Assembly (NCBI GenBank): GCA_900545915.1
Contig: URAV01000033.1
Location: forward strand, 1 to 43,936
Length of the DNA: 43,936 bases
Source: an uncultured Porphyromonadaceae bacterium
Lineage (GTDB): Bacteria; Bacteroidota; Bacteroidia; Bacteroidales; Coprobacteraceae
Direction: 5' to 3'
Positions 27,169 through 35,249 of this stretch are shown here, in pieces (the first letter of the stretch is position 1; each line of letters opens with the position of its first letter). The translations under genes and the position numbers were made by a program. Under the pieces are notes generated by a model. It ran no database searches. It was given only the letters and a program-made list of their open reading frames with translations, and was not told where the DNA came from.

Positions 27169-28062
27169 ATGGAAGAATTAAGTTGGTTTCAGACCATTAT
27201 TATAGCGATTGTAGAAGGATTGACCGAATTTCTCCCGGTTTCTTCTACCGGTCACATGATCATAGCCCAGAATATATTAGGAGTCCCGAGCAGTGACTTC
27301 GTAAAAGCATTTACTGTGATTATTCAGTTTGGGGCGATCTTGTCGGTAGTCGTATTATATTGGAAACGGTTCTTTAAGTTAAATCCTTGTAAAATATTCG
27401 ATTCAGAAGCAGTTTCTGGAAAAAAAGGATCTGCCCGTTGGATAGAATATGGCAAACGGTTTTTATATAAATATGATTTTTATTGGAAGCTGTTTATCGC
27501 TTTTATACCTGCTGCGTTTTTCGGATTATTGTTCAGTGACAAAATAGACGAGATGCTCGAAAGCGTTACGGTTGTTGCCGTAATGCTGGTTATCGGGGGT
27601 ATTGTAATGTTGTTTGTCGATAAGTGGTTCAGTAAAACGACACCCGATCAGACCATGACGTTGAAGAGAGCTTTCAATGTAGGGTTGTTCCAATGTATCG
27701 CTATGATTCCGGGTGTATCTCGTTCGATGGCGACAATTGTCGGAGGAATGGCCCAGAAAATGACCCGTAAGAATGCAGCTGAATTTTCTTTCTTTCTGGC
27801 TGTCCCTACCATGTTTGCAGCTACGGCATATAAATTGTTGAAACTGTTGACTTCCGAAAATGGAATGCAGGTATTGCAAGATAATTTACTGACTTTGATA
27901 GTTGGTAATGTAGTAGCGTTTATCGTGGCTCTATTGGCAATTAAATTTTTTATCAGTTTTGTGACGAAATACGGATTCAAAGCATTCGGATATTACCGTA
28001 TTATCGTAGGGGGTATCATCATTGTACTGATGTTGTTAGGGTATAATTTGGAAATAAGCTGA
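27169..28062 (+). CDS. uppP: Undecaprenyl-diphosphatase UppP (BacA)
   Basis: UppP is an inner-membrane phosphatase that converts undecaprenyl diphosphate to the monophosphate carrier used for peptidoglycan and surface glycans; excess gives bacitracin resistance. The first family motif is EGLTEFLPVSSTGHMII (residues about 15-31), with the glutamates and the SSTGH serine/His. The second is PGVSRSMATI near residue 180, with the catalytic-site Arg. About eight hydrophobic helices are visible in 297 residues. The stop overlaps the truB start by one base (TGATG), indicating translational coupling. Confidence 0.97.
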   Translation: MEELSWFQTIIIAIVEGLTEFLPVSSTGHMIIAQNILGVPSSDFVKAFTVIIQFGAILSVVVLYWKRFFKLNPCKIFDSEAVSGKKGSARWIEYGKRFLYKYDFYWKLFIAFIPAAFFGLLFSDKIDEMLESVTVVAVMLVIGGIVMLFVDKWFSKTTPDQTMTLKRAFNVGLFQCIAMIPGVSRSMATIVGGMAQKMTRKNAAEFSFFLAVPTMFAATAYKLLKLLTSENGMQVLQDNLLTLIVGNVVAFIVALLAIKFFISFVTKYGFKAFGYYRIIVGGIIIVLMLLGYNLEIS

Positions 28063-28775
28063 TGAATTTTTTAGAAGGAGAAGTTCTCTATTTCAATAAG
28101 CCTCTGTATTGGACCTCTTTTAAGCTGGTTAAGATAGTGCGTACGCGGATTTCGCGAAAGTTGAAAATAAAGAAGATAAAGGTCGGACATGCCGGGACTC
28201 TTGATCCGTTGGCTTCGGGGGTAATGATAATTTGCACCGGGAGAGCGACGAAGTTGATAGAGAGTTTTCAGTACCAGACAAAAGAATATGTTGCAACTTT
28301 ACAGTTAGGAGCAACAACACCATCTTTTGACAGGGAGACGGAAATAGATGCGGTTTATCCGACCGGACACATAACCCGTGAAGGTGTAGAAACGGTTTTA
28401 AGGCAGTTTGTCGGTTCTATTCAACAAGTTCCTCCGGTTTATTCCGCATGCAAGATCGATGGACGGAGAGCTTATGATTTTGCACGTAAAGGTGAAGATG
28501 TAGAACTGAAAGCGAAAGAGCTTGTTATAGATGAGATAGAATTGCTCGAGTATCAGTCTGATATAATAAAAATCAGGGTGGTTTGCAGTAAGGGTACTTA
28601 TATACGGGCTTTAGCACGGGATATCGGACAGGCGTTGGGCAGTGGAGCTCATTTGATCGGTTTGGTTCGTACCCGAGTAGGTGATATCCGTCTGGAAGAT
28701 TGTTTGCAGGTCGACCAGATCGATGAACTGGTCGAAAAGGCTGTTTTTACAGAGGTTGATAGTAAAGAAAAATAA
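28062..28775 (+). CDS. truB: tRNA pseudouridine(55) synthase TruB
   Basis: TruB makes pseudouridine at position 55 in the T-loop of tRNAs. The catalytic aspartate is D48 in GHAGTLDPLASGVM. The N-terminal LYFNKPLYWTSFKLV, the VPPVYSACKIDGRRAYDFARKG segment and CSKGTYIRALARDIG are characteristic. At 237 residues it lacks a long C-terminal PUA domain, a normal condition in Bacteroidota. Its ATG overlaps the uppP stop. queA follows after 76 bases. Confidence 0.97.
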   Translation: MNFLEGEVLYFNKPLYWTSFKLVKIVRTRISRKLKIKKIKVGHAGTLDPLASGVMIICTGRATKLIESFQYQTKEYVATLQLGATTPSFDRETEIDAVYPTGHITREGVETVLRQFVGSIQQVPPVYSACKIDGRRAYDFARKGEDVELKAKELVIDEIELLEYQSDIIKIRVVCSKGTYIRALARDIGQALGSGAHLIGLVRTRVGDIRLEDCLQVDQIDELVEKAVFTEVDSKEK

Positions 28776-28851
28776 AGTAGAATATTCCGGCATGAAGTGA
28801 TGTCTTTTTAAAAGAGAACAGTGCTTTTTCGGAAATAAAATTGATATACAA

Positions 28852-29901
28852 ATGAAATTATCGCAATTCAAATTTAAGCTTACCGAGGAACAGATAGCTA
28901 AATACCCGGCAAAAAACAGAGACGAATCGCGTTTGATGGTCGTACACCGTAATACAGGTGAAATAGAACATCGTATATTCAAAGATATACTTGAATATTT
29001 CGATGATAAAGATGTTTTTGTTTTTAACGATACGAAAGTCTTTCCGGCAAGATTGTATGGGAATAAAGAAAAAACCGGTGCGAAGATCGAAGTATTTTTG
29101 TTGCGTGAATTGAATGAGGAAAATCGTTTGTGGGATGTATTGGTCGATCCGGCACGAAAGATCCGCATCGGGAACAAATTGTATTTCGGTGAAGATGATT
29201 CGATGGTGGCCGAGGTCATAGACAATACGACATCGAGAGGACGTACGTTGCGGTTCTTGTTTGACGGTACTCATGAAGAATTTAAGGAAGCACTTTATAA
29301 GTTGGGAGAAACCCCGCTTCCCCGCTACATAAATCGTCCTGCAGAACCGGATGATGTAGATCGTTACCAGAATATTTTTGCAAAGAATGAAGGTGCTGTT
29401 GTCGCTCCGGCTGCCGGATTGCATTTTAGCCGAGAGCTATTGAAACGTATGGAGATAAAAGGAATAGAGAGCGGATTTCTTACGCTTCATTCCGGCTTAG
29501 GGAATTTCCGTGAAATAGATGTGGAAGATCTTACCAAGCACAAAATGGACTCGGAGCAAATGTTGGTAACGCCCGAGTTGGTCGCTTTTGTAAATAAGGC
29601 AAAAGACGAAAACCGACAAGTTTGTGCTGTGGGAACATCTGTGATGAGAGCTATCGAAAGCACGGTAAGTACCGATGGTCACATGAAGCCTTATAGCGGT
29701 TGGACTAACAAGTTTATTTTTCCGCCTTATGATTTTACGGTGGCAACCAGTTTGGTCAGCAATTTCCACATGCCGCTTTCTACCATGTTGATGATGGTAG
29801 CTGCATTCGGAGGGTATGATCTTGTACTTGATGCGTATGACAAGGCATTGAAAGAAGGTTATCGGTTCGGTGCTTATGGGGATGCTATGTTGATCATTTA
29901 A
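28852..29901 (+). CDS. queA: S-adenosylmethionine:tRNA ribosyltransferase-isomerase QueA
   Basis: QueA transfers and rearranges the ribose of SAM onto preQ1 in tRNA, forming epoxyqueuosine, which QueG then reduces. The KYPAKNRDESRLMVVHR start, FNDTKVFPARLYG, VAPAAGLHFS, TLHSGLGNF and SNFHMPLSTMLMMVAAF near the end are strong family signatures. The 349-residue length is standard. It sits in the uppP-truB-queA-folK run, separated from folK by 10 bases. tgt is not in the window. Confidence 0.97.
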   Translation: MKLSQFKFKLTEEQIAKYPAKNRDESRLMVVHRNTGEIEHRIFKDILEYFDDKDVFVFNDTKVFPARLYGNKEKTGAKIEVFLLRELNEENRLWDVLVDPARKIRIGNKLYFGEDDSMVAEVIDNTTSRGRTLRFLFDGTHEEFKEALYKLGETPLPRYINRPAEPDDVDRYQNIFAKNEGAVVAPAAGLHFSRELLKRMEIKGIESGFLTLHSGLGNFREIDVEDLTKHKMDSEQMLVTPELVAFVNKAKDENRQVCAVGTSVMRAIESTVSTDGHMKPYSGWTNKFIFPPYDFTVATSLVSNFHMPLSTMLMMVAAFGGYDLVLDAYDKALKEGYRFGAYGDAMLII

Positions 29902-29911
29902 AATATAGGAA

Positions 29912-30382
29912 ATGAATATTGTTTATATCGCTTTGGGGTCTAATCTGGGAGACCGGAAATATTATTTGACTCGTGCGGTAGATGAGATAGAAAGGCGGAT
30001 AGGGAAAATTGTTTCTCTATCCGCCTTTTATGAAACCGAACCTTGGGGATTTATTTCCCGATATCCCTTTTTGAATGCTGCCTTAAGAGTCGATACAGAA
30101 CAAGATGCTATTTCTGTATTGGATTTGACACAGTCCATAGAGAAAGATTTAGGACGTAAAATAAAAAGTCACGGTTCATATCAGGACCGCTGTATTGATA
30201 TCGACATCTTGTTTTTTAATACCTCAGTATTAAAAAACGACCGATTAGAACTGCCGCATCCTCTTTTGCAGGAAAGGCGTTTTGTTCTTGAACCTCTTGT
30301 CGAAATCGCTCCGGATTTGTATCATCCGATTTTGCATAAGACAATAAAAGATATATGGAAGGAATTCTTATCCGTAGAATAA
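29912..30382 (+). CDS. folK: 2-amino-4-hydroxy-6-hydroxymethyldihydropteridine diphosphokinase FolK
   Basis: FolK transfers diphosphate from ATP to hydroxymethyl-dihydropterin in folate synthesis. The N-terminal YIALGSNLGDR, the FYETEPWGF segment and RCIDIDILFF (the conserved acid-rich motif, about residues 93-102) identify it. At 156 residues it is a single-domain enzyme. It is the last gene of the run and is followed at once by a strong bidirectional terminator shared with convergent miaB. Confidence 0.96.
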   Translation: MNIVYIALGSNLGDRKYYLTRAVDEIERRIGKIVSLSAFYETEPWGFISRYPFLNAALRVDTEQDAISVLDLTQSIEKDLGRKIKSHGSYQDRCIDIDILFFNTSVLKNDRLELPHPLLQERRFVLEPLVEIAPDLYHPILHKTIKDIWKEFLSVE

Positions 30383-30383
30383 T

Positions 30384-30419
30384 AAAAAACGCATACAATA
30401 TTTATTATATGCGTTTTTT
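30384..30419. terminator. Bidirectional terminator between folK and miaB
   Basis: AAAAAACGCATA (30384-30395) pairs with TATGCGTTTTTT (30408-30419), a 12-bp stem with a 12-nt AT-only loop. Runs of A and T on either side let it act for both convergent genes. Confidence 0.88.
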
Positions 30420-30424
30420 ATAGA

Positions 30425-31801
30425 TTAATTTACCACTTCCCCTAATAGTGTTGCTGACGAAGCATCCGTGATTTTTACCTGCACGAAATCTCCGATATGG
30501 TAGTTTTGTTTCGGGAATACGACAACTTTATTTTGCCCGGTGCGTCCGAACAGGTCTTCTCTCGAACGTTTGGAATATCCTTCAACCAAAACTTCGAAAG
30601 TTTTGCCTATATCCCGTTTATTACTCTCTGCAGATAGTTTATTTTGTAGATCGATCATTTGTTCCAATCGTTTTATTTTGATCTCTTCTGCAATATTATC
30701 CGGCAGATGTTTAGAAGCGTATGTGCCGGGACGCTCCGAATATTTAAACATGAAAGAAGCGTCGAAGCCTACTGTTTGCATTAAGGATAAGGTTTCTGCA
30801 AAATCTTCATCCGTCTCAGAATGAAATCCGCTGAACATATCTGTTGTAATCCCGCAATCGGGAATTATCCGGCGAATAGCGGCGATTCGGTCGAGATACC
30901 ATTCCCGGGTATATTTACGATTCATCAATTTTAAAATGCGGTTGCTTCCTGATTGTACAGGTAAATGTATATGGTGGCAGATATTCGGGTTTGCAGCAAT
31001 CGTGTATAAAATATCATCGCTCATATCTTTGGGATGTGAGGTCGTAAATCTTATGCGTATTCCAGAACCAGCTTCTTTTGCAACTAAGGCGAGTAATGCC
31101 GGAAAATCTATTTTTTCACCGTCAGGTCGGATGAATATGTACGAATTTACATTTTGACCTAATAAGGTTACTTCTTTGAATCCTCTGTCTTTCAGGTCAT
31201 TCAATTCTTTAAGTATGCTTTCGGGCTCTCTACTACGTTCGCGTCCACGAGTGTACGGAACAATGCAATAAGAGCAGAAATTGTTACAACCTCGCATGAT
31301 AGAGATGAACCCTGAAATGCGGTTTCCTCCGATTCGTTTAGGTATTACGTTTTTGTAAGTTTCTGTTGTTGAAAGATCTACATTAATTGCTTTTTCCCCT
31401 TGCTCTACAGCTCCGATCAAATTGGGTAGGTCAAGGTAGGCGTCCGGACCTACGACTAAGTCGACATGATGTTTCTCTAATAATTCTTCTTTTACCCGTT
31501 CTGCCATGCAACCGAGTATTCCGATTACCAGATTTTTTTTCTTTTTGCGTAAAGAGTTGAAATATTGAAGACGGGATAAAACTTTCTGTTCGGCATTATC
31601 TCGAATAGAACAGGTGTTAACCAGAATAGCATTGGCTTCCTCGATGGAGTCGCACAGTGCATATCCATCCATTTGCATAATAGAAGCTACAACTTCGCTA
31701 TCGGCTACGTTCATTTGACAACCATAAGTTTCGATAAACAGTTTTTTTTCTGTTGCCTGCTCGGTCGCAGATTTAAAGTCTGCTTCGGAGTTTTCTTTCA
31801 T
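30425..31801 (-). CDS. miaB: tRNA-2-methylthio-N6-dimethylallyladenosine synthase MiaB
   Basis: MiaB is a radical-SAM methylthiotransferase that modifies A37 of tRNAs reading U-starting codons. The N-terminal domain has the auxiliary-cluster cysteines C28 (ETYGCQMN), C64 (NTCSIRDNA) and C98 (LGCMAERV). The radical-SAM cluster is C172/C176/C179 in RGCNNFCSYCIVP. A TRAM RNA-binding domain ends the protein (about residues 395-458, VLVEGYSKRS onward). The 458-residue length is typical. The RGRERSRE segment marks it as MiaB rather than RimO or MtaB. Confidence 0.97.
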   Translation of the reverse strand: MKENSEADFKSATEQATEKKLFIETYGCQMNVADSEVVASIMQMDGYALCDSIEEANAILVNTCSIRDNAEQKVLSRLQYFNSLRKKKKNLVIGILGCMAERVKEELLEKHHVDLVVGPDAYLDLPNLIGAVEQGEKAINVDLSTTETYKNVIPKRIGGNRISGFISIMRGCNNFCSYCIVPYTRGRERSREPESILKELNDLKDRGFKEVTLLGQNVNSYIFIRPDGEKIDFPALLALVAKEAGSGIRIRFTTSHPKDMSDDILYTIAANPNICHHIHLPVQSGSNRILKLMNRKYTREWYLDRIAAIRRIIPDCGITTDMFSGFHSETDEDFAETLSLMQTVGFDASFMFKYSERPGTYASKHLPDNIAEEIKIKRLEQMIDLQNKLSAESNKRDIGKTFEVLVEGYSKRSREDLFGRTGQNKVVVFPKQNYHIGDFVQVKITDASSATLLGEVVN

Positions 31802-31880
31802 TTGGATATATTTTTATAGTTAGAAATGGTATTATGTATTTTTTTTAGATAAAAACCTAACAAAAAATAATATATAATGC

Positions 31881-31909
31881 TTGCTTTTAAAAATTTATTT
31901 ATACTTTTG
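31881..31909 (+). promoter_or_regulatory. Promoter of the candidate small RNA
   Basis: TTG (31881-31883), 18 nt, then TACTTTTG (31902-31909) matches the Bacteroidota consensus with correct spacing. The expected transcription start is about 31913-31916, with no gene before the terminator. Confidence 0.6.
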
Positions 31910-31912
31910 CAT

Positions 31913-31995
31913 CTAACAATATATGAAATTTTTTCATAGTTAAGGTTTAGGTTAAATCTGTTAAGGGCAGTTGTGAAATTGCCCTTAATTTTTTT
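31913..31995 (+). ncRNA. Candidate small RNA of about 80 nt
   Basis: Starting right after a good promoter, the transcript would open with a 7-bp hairpin (31922-31928 with 31932-31938, loop TTT). A roughly 22-nt unpaired stretch (31939-31960) and an intrinsic terminator hairpin follow. A six-codon frame ATG-AAA-TTT-TTT-CAT-AGT-TAA (31923-31943) overlaps the first hairpin, so a leader peptide cannot be excluded. However, the next gene has its own promoter and is not an amino-acid operon. The exact 5' end is inferred. Confidence 0.5.
31961..31995 (+). terminator. Intrinsic terminator of the candidate small RNA
   Basis: TTAAGGGCA (31961-31969) pairs with TGCCCTTAA (31980-31988), loop 10 nt, followed by seven T residues. 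Confidence 0.85.
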
Positions 31996-32128
31996 ATATC
32001 GTCGATTTAAATTTATATAGACGTTTTTAACCGACCTTTATTTATGATCTGTTTCATATCGACTTAACATAACCGATCTTCAGATTGTTATATCTGATAG
32101 CTTTGATATAAATTTTGAAAGTCTTCCG

Positions 32129-32158
32129 TTTGTTTATCAGCTTTATTTTGTACATTTG
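32129..32158 (+). promoter_or_regulatory. Promoter of the small membrane protein/CoA-transferase operon
   Basis: TTTG (32129-32132), 18 nt, then TACATTTG (32151-32158) is a full consensus match. The transcript would begin about 15 nt before the ATG at 32180. Confidence 0.65.
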
Positions 32159-32179
32159 GGAACAAAAATACGAAAAGCT

Positions 32180-32617
32180 ATGGAGAATTTGTGGATTTAC
32201 GTTCTTCTTATTTTTATATTTATCGTCAGAGCGATTGCTAAGAGTGCACAGAAGCAAATTGATGCCAATAAAAAAAAGATAGATCAGGATGAAGCGTATA
32301 TTCCGGAAGAAGAGATAAAACATCCGGTAAATCGTCCTTTGACGTGGGAGGATCTGTTCCCTTCAGAACCTTCACAGCAGATTCCTGTACAGCCAGTTGT
32401 GAAGGCTGAAAAAGAAAAGAAGAAGATAGAGATTACGAATATAGAATCATCTTCTCAACCGGAAGTTTCAAAAAAGATTTCCGAGAACGTAAAAAAGAAA
32501 TCCACTATTTCGGATGATGCTTATAATATTCCGAATAATTCGGAGTTACTGCCTTATGGTTCGGATGAGCTTCGAAAAGCTGTAATTGCTTCTGAAATCT
32601 TGGCAAAAAAGTTCTGA
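32180..32617 (+). CDS. Hypothetical single-pass membrane protein
   Basis: The 145-residue protein begins MENLWIYVLLIFIFIVRAIA, one membrane helix (about 4-20). A long polar, lysine- and glutamate-rich region follows (with PLTWEDLFPSEP near residue 55 and a basic KAEKEKKKIE stretch), then the ending GSDELRKAVIASEILAKKF. I recognise no functional domain. The tail motif LRKAVIASEIL recurs, to my knowledge, in hypothetical proteins of Bacteroidales, but no role is known. The ATG at 32180 is chosen because the promoter places the transcript start just upstream. It lies 42 bases before the CoA-transferase on the same transcript. Confidence 0.75.
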   Translation: MENLWIYVLLIFIFIVRAIAKSAQKQIDANKKKIDQDEAYIPEEEIKHPVNRPLTWEDLFPSEPSQQIPVQPVVKAEKEKKKIEITNIESSSQPEVSKKISENVKKKSTISDDAYNIPNNSELLPYGSDELRKAVIASEILAKKF

Positions 32618-32659
32618 AAATTAAAAACACAATTGGTTCATATAAAATCTAACACAAAT

Positions 32660-34153
32660 ATGTCATTTAAAGTTATTTCGGCAGAAGAAGCCGCCTCATA
32701 TATTCATCACGATGATAATGTGGGATTTGGTGGTTTCACGGCTGCGGGAACACCTAAAGTCGTGCCCGCAGCAATAGCAAAAAAGGCACAAGAAGAACAC
32801 GATGCGGGACGTCCTTTTGCGATCGGCGTTTTTACCGGAGCTTCAACGAATGATTCCCTTGATGGGGCTTTATCCAGAGCTAAAGCGATAAAGACCCGTA
32901 CACCCTATCAATCGCATAAAGATAGCCGGAATGTGATAAACAGCAGGGAAATGTCTTATTATGATATGCATCTTTCTCATCTGGCTCAAAACTTGAGATA
33001 TGGTTTTTTAGGAAAAATCGATGTTGCAGTTATTGAAGCTACAGATGTTTCTGAAGATGGTAAAATCATATTGGGTACAGGTGTAGGCATAGCGCCTACA
33101 GTATGCCAGCTCGCCGATAAGATTATTATAGAGCTTAATAGTCATAACCCGAAGGAGTTAGCAGGATTTCATGATATTTATCAACCTGCCGATCCTCCAT
33201 ACCGGCGTGAAATTCCGGTGTATAAACCCAGTGACCGTATCGGTAAACCTTATATACAAGTCGATCCGAAAAAGATTGTGGGAATCGTGGAGACAAATCT
33301 TCCGGATGGTGTGAAGGAATTTGCTCCGGCAGACGAGGTGACAACTCGTATTGGAGATAATGTTTGCAACTTCTTGGTTTCTCAGCTGAAAGCGGGTTTG
33401 ATTCCCAAAGAGTTTTTACCGTTGCAGTCTGGCGTAGGAAACATAGCAAATGCCGTATTAGGCGGATTGGGAAATAGCCCGGATGTTCCGGCTTTTGAAA
33501 TGTACACCGAAGTAATACAGGATGCCGTTATCGGATTGATGAAAACAGGTAAGTGTAAGTTTGCCAGCGGATGTTCATTGACTGTCAGTCCGGCCGTTTT
33601 AGATGAAATTTATCAAGATATAGACTTTTTCAGAGACAAGATCGTATTGCGTCCGGGAGAAATTTCCAATAGTCCTGAAGTTGTAAGACGACTTGGTTTG
33701 ATAACAATAAACACGGCTCTTGAAGCCGATATTTTCGGGAATATAAACAGTACCCATGTCACCGGTAATAAGATGATGAACGGTATCGGAGGTTCTGCAG
33801 ACTTTACCCGTAACGCCTATTTATCGATCTTTACGTGTCCTTCTGTTGCCAAAGGCGGAAAGATCAGTGCTATCGTACCAATGGTGTCGCATCTCGATCA
33901 TAGCGAACATTCGGTGAGTATTTTGGTGACCGAACAAGGGGTCGCCGATTTACGGGGAAAATCTCCGATCGAAAAAGCGAAGTTGATTATTGAAAATTGT
34001 GCTCATCCTATGTATAAACAATTATTGTGGGATTATCTTAAACTTGAAAAAGGTGGACATACTCCACATAATTTGAAAGCATGTTTTGCCTTTCATCAAG
34101 AATTCAATAAATCGGGGGATATGGCTTTGACTAATTTTGAAGATTATAAATAA
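32660..34153 (+). CDS. Acetyl-CoA hydrolase/transferase family protein (probable succinate:acetate CoA-transferase)
   Basis: This 497-residue protein belongs to the class of CoA-transferases that includes AarC and Cat1, which move CoA between acetyl-CoA and succinate or similar acids. The N-terminal VGFGGFTAAGTPKVVP, the SGVGNIANAVLGGLG motif, the probable catalytic glutamate E284 in MYTEV and the C-terminal VTEQGVADLRGKSP with GGSADFTRNAY are visible. In fermenting Bacteroidales such an enzyme fits the succinate/propionate and acetate branch, but the true acid pair cannot be told from sequence. The ATG at 32660 is preferred over the upstream TTG because it directly precedes the domain. Confidence 0.9.
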   Translation: MSFKVISAEEAASYIHHDDNVGFGGFTAAGTPKVVPAAIAKKAQEEHDAGRPFAIGVFTGASTNDSLDGALSRAKAIKTRTPYQSHKDSRNVINSREMSYYDMHLSHLAQNLRYGFLGKIDVAVIEATDVSEDGKIILGTGVGIAPTVCQLADKIIIELNSHNPKELAGFHDIYQPADPPYRREIPVYKPSDRIGKPYIQVDPKKIVGIVETNLPDGVKEFAPADEVTTRIGDNVCNFLVSQLKAGLIPKEFLPLQSGVGNIANAVLGGLGNSPDVPAFEMYTEVIQDAVIGLMKTGKCKFASGCSLTVSPAVLDEIYQDIDFFRDKIVLRPGEISNSPEVVRRLGLITINTALEADIFGNINSTHVTGNKMMNGIGGSADFTRNAYLSIFTCPSVAKGGKISAIVPMVSHLDHSEHSVSILVTEQGVADLRGKSPIEKAKLIIENCAHPMYKQLLWDYLKLEKGGHTPHNLKACFAFHQEFNKSGDMALTNFEDYK

Positions 34154-34162
34154 ATTGATTAT

Positions 34163-34216
34163 CAAGCAATAAAAGAGACGCGATCAATTTATTGATCGCG
34201 TCTCTTTTATTGCTTG
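34163..34216. terminator. 26-bp perfect hairpin, bidirectional terminator
   Basis: Arms 34163-34188 and 34191-34216 are fully complementary over 26 bp with only TT between them. The hairpin lies between the convergent CoA-transferase and nagB genes. It is exceptionally long for an intrinsic terminator and has only a short T run outside. Confidence 0.8.
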
Positions 34217-34228
34217 GTTTATTTTGAT

Positions 34229-35038
34229 TTAGAGCAAAGAATCCGGATTTAAATTATCTTTTTCTATATCGAGAAAATATTTATATGTTCCGACTTTCAA
34301 TTCGTCAGTAGCCGCATCATCACAAACAATAATGCTTTTAGGATGCATTTGCAGAGCACTGATTGTCCACATTTGGCTGATACCTCCTTCGACACCATGA
34401 CGCAATGCACGAGCTTTGTTGTGTCCGTTGACAATAATCAAGACACTTTTAGCGTCCATTACCGTACCGACACCTACTGTCAAAGCTGTTTTCGGAACTA
34501 AGTTCACATCATTATTGAAAAATCTTGAATTTGCAATAATCGTGTCATGAGTCAAGGTTTTGACACGGGTACGTGAAGTAAGTGCAGATCCCGGCTCATT
34601 GAATGCTATATGTCCGTCCGGGCCGATCCCCCCTAAGAAAAGATCTATACCTCCTAACGATTTTATTTTTTCTTCGTATCGGGCACATTCTTCTTCAGGA
34701 TTTTCAGCATTTCCGTTCAATATATTGACATTTTCCGGTTTAATGTCGATATGGCTGAAGAAATTATTCCACATAAAAGAGTGGTAACTTTCGGGATGAT
34801 CTTTCGGGAGTCCGATATATTCGTCCATATTGAAAGTTATTACATGTTTGAATGATACGATTCCTTTTTTGTTCAAATCGATTAAGTTCCGATACATTCC
34901 CAGAGGTGAAGATCCGGTCGGCAGACCTAAGATAAAGGGTTTTTCTTCTGTCGGATTAAACTCATTGATCCGGGCGGCAACATAATTGGCTGCCCAACGC
35001 GATACGTTTTCGTAGTTCGGTTGAATAATTAATCTCAT
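34229..35038 (-). CDS. nagB: Glucosamine-6-phosphate deaminase NagB (catalytically complete)
   Basis: NagB converts glucosamine-6-phosphate to fructose-6-phosphate and ammonia. The numbering matches the E. coli enzyme: D72 in FNMDEYIGL, and D141, H143 and E148 in GIGPDGHIAFNEPG are all present. The phosphate loop LPTGSSPLGMY lies near residue 40. At 269 residues it is normal. It is divergent from a second NagB-like gene fused to a PIG-L domain, which lacks these residues. A TACTTTTG box on the minus strand (35105 to 35098) lies about 60 nt before the ATG. Confidence 0.97.
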   Translation of the reverse strand: MRLIIQPNYENVSRWAANYVAARINEFNPTEEKPFILGLPTGSSPLGMYRNLIDLNKKGIVSFKHVITFNMDEYIGLPKDHPESYHSFMWNNFFSHIDIKPENVNILNGNAENPEEECARYEEKIKSLGGIDLFLGGIGPDGHIAFNEPGSALTSRTRVKTLTHDTIIANSRFFNNDVNLVPKTALTVGVGTVMDAKSVLIIVNGHNKARALRHGVEGGISQMWTISALQMHPKSIIVCDDAATDELKVGTYKYFLDIEKDNLNPDSLL

Positions 35039-35097
35039 AGTATATTATTATATGTTTGTTGATATTTCCTTTTTGTATGTTTTATTCAAACTTGTTT

Positions 35098-35105
35098 CAA
35101 AAGTA
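35098..35105 (-). promoter_or_regulatory. Candidate -7 box for nagB
   Basis: TACTTTTG on the minus strand matches TAnnTTTG. No -33 TTG stands within 21 nt. Confidence 0.4.
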
Positions 35106-35213
35106 CGTAAATTTAACTATTAAAAACGATACAATAAGGTAAAATCGTATCAAATTATTGTTTTTGGCACAACCTTTATAAAAATGAATGTACTTTTTGT
35201 GGGTAATAATATA

Positions 35214-35221
35214 TATCTTTG
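35214..35221 (+). promoter_or_regulatory. Candidate -7 box for the NagB-like/PIG-L gene
   Basis: TATCTTTG matches TAnnTTTG and lies 28 nt before the ATG. A TTTG at 35196-35199 is 14 nt upstream, closer than usual. Confidence 0.45.
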
Positions 35222-35249
35222 TTACTCTAAATTTAATAAACCCCATACT

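Larger units (their letters stand above)
31802..32179. other. 378-bp intergenic region with two promoters and a small-RNA unit
   Basis: No protein gene is evident. On the plus strand it contains a complete promoter, a short two-hairpin unit and a terminator (31881-31995). About 130 bases later comes a second complete promoter (32129-32158) for the downstream operon. No clear minus-strand promoter for miaB was found. Confidence 0.7.

Noticed and set aside
28611..29424. Antisense frames of 204 and 188 codons opposite truB and queA
   Set aside because: Opposite conserved genes, with no recognisable domain and no start signal.
31923..31943. Six-codon leader peptide (Phe-Phe-His) with attenuator
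   Set aside because: The downstream operon has its own promoter and is not an amino-acid gene. The codons coincide with the arms of a hairpin, so a small RNA explains it better.
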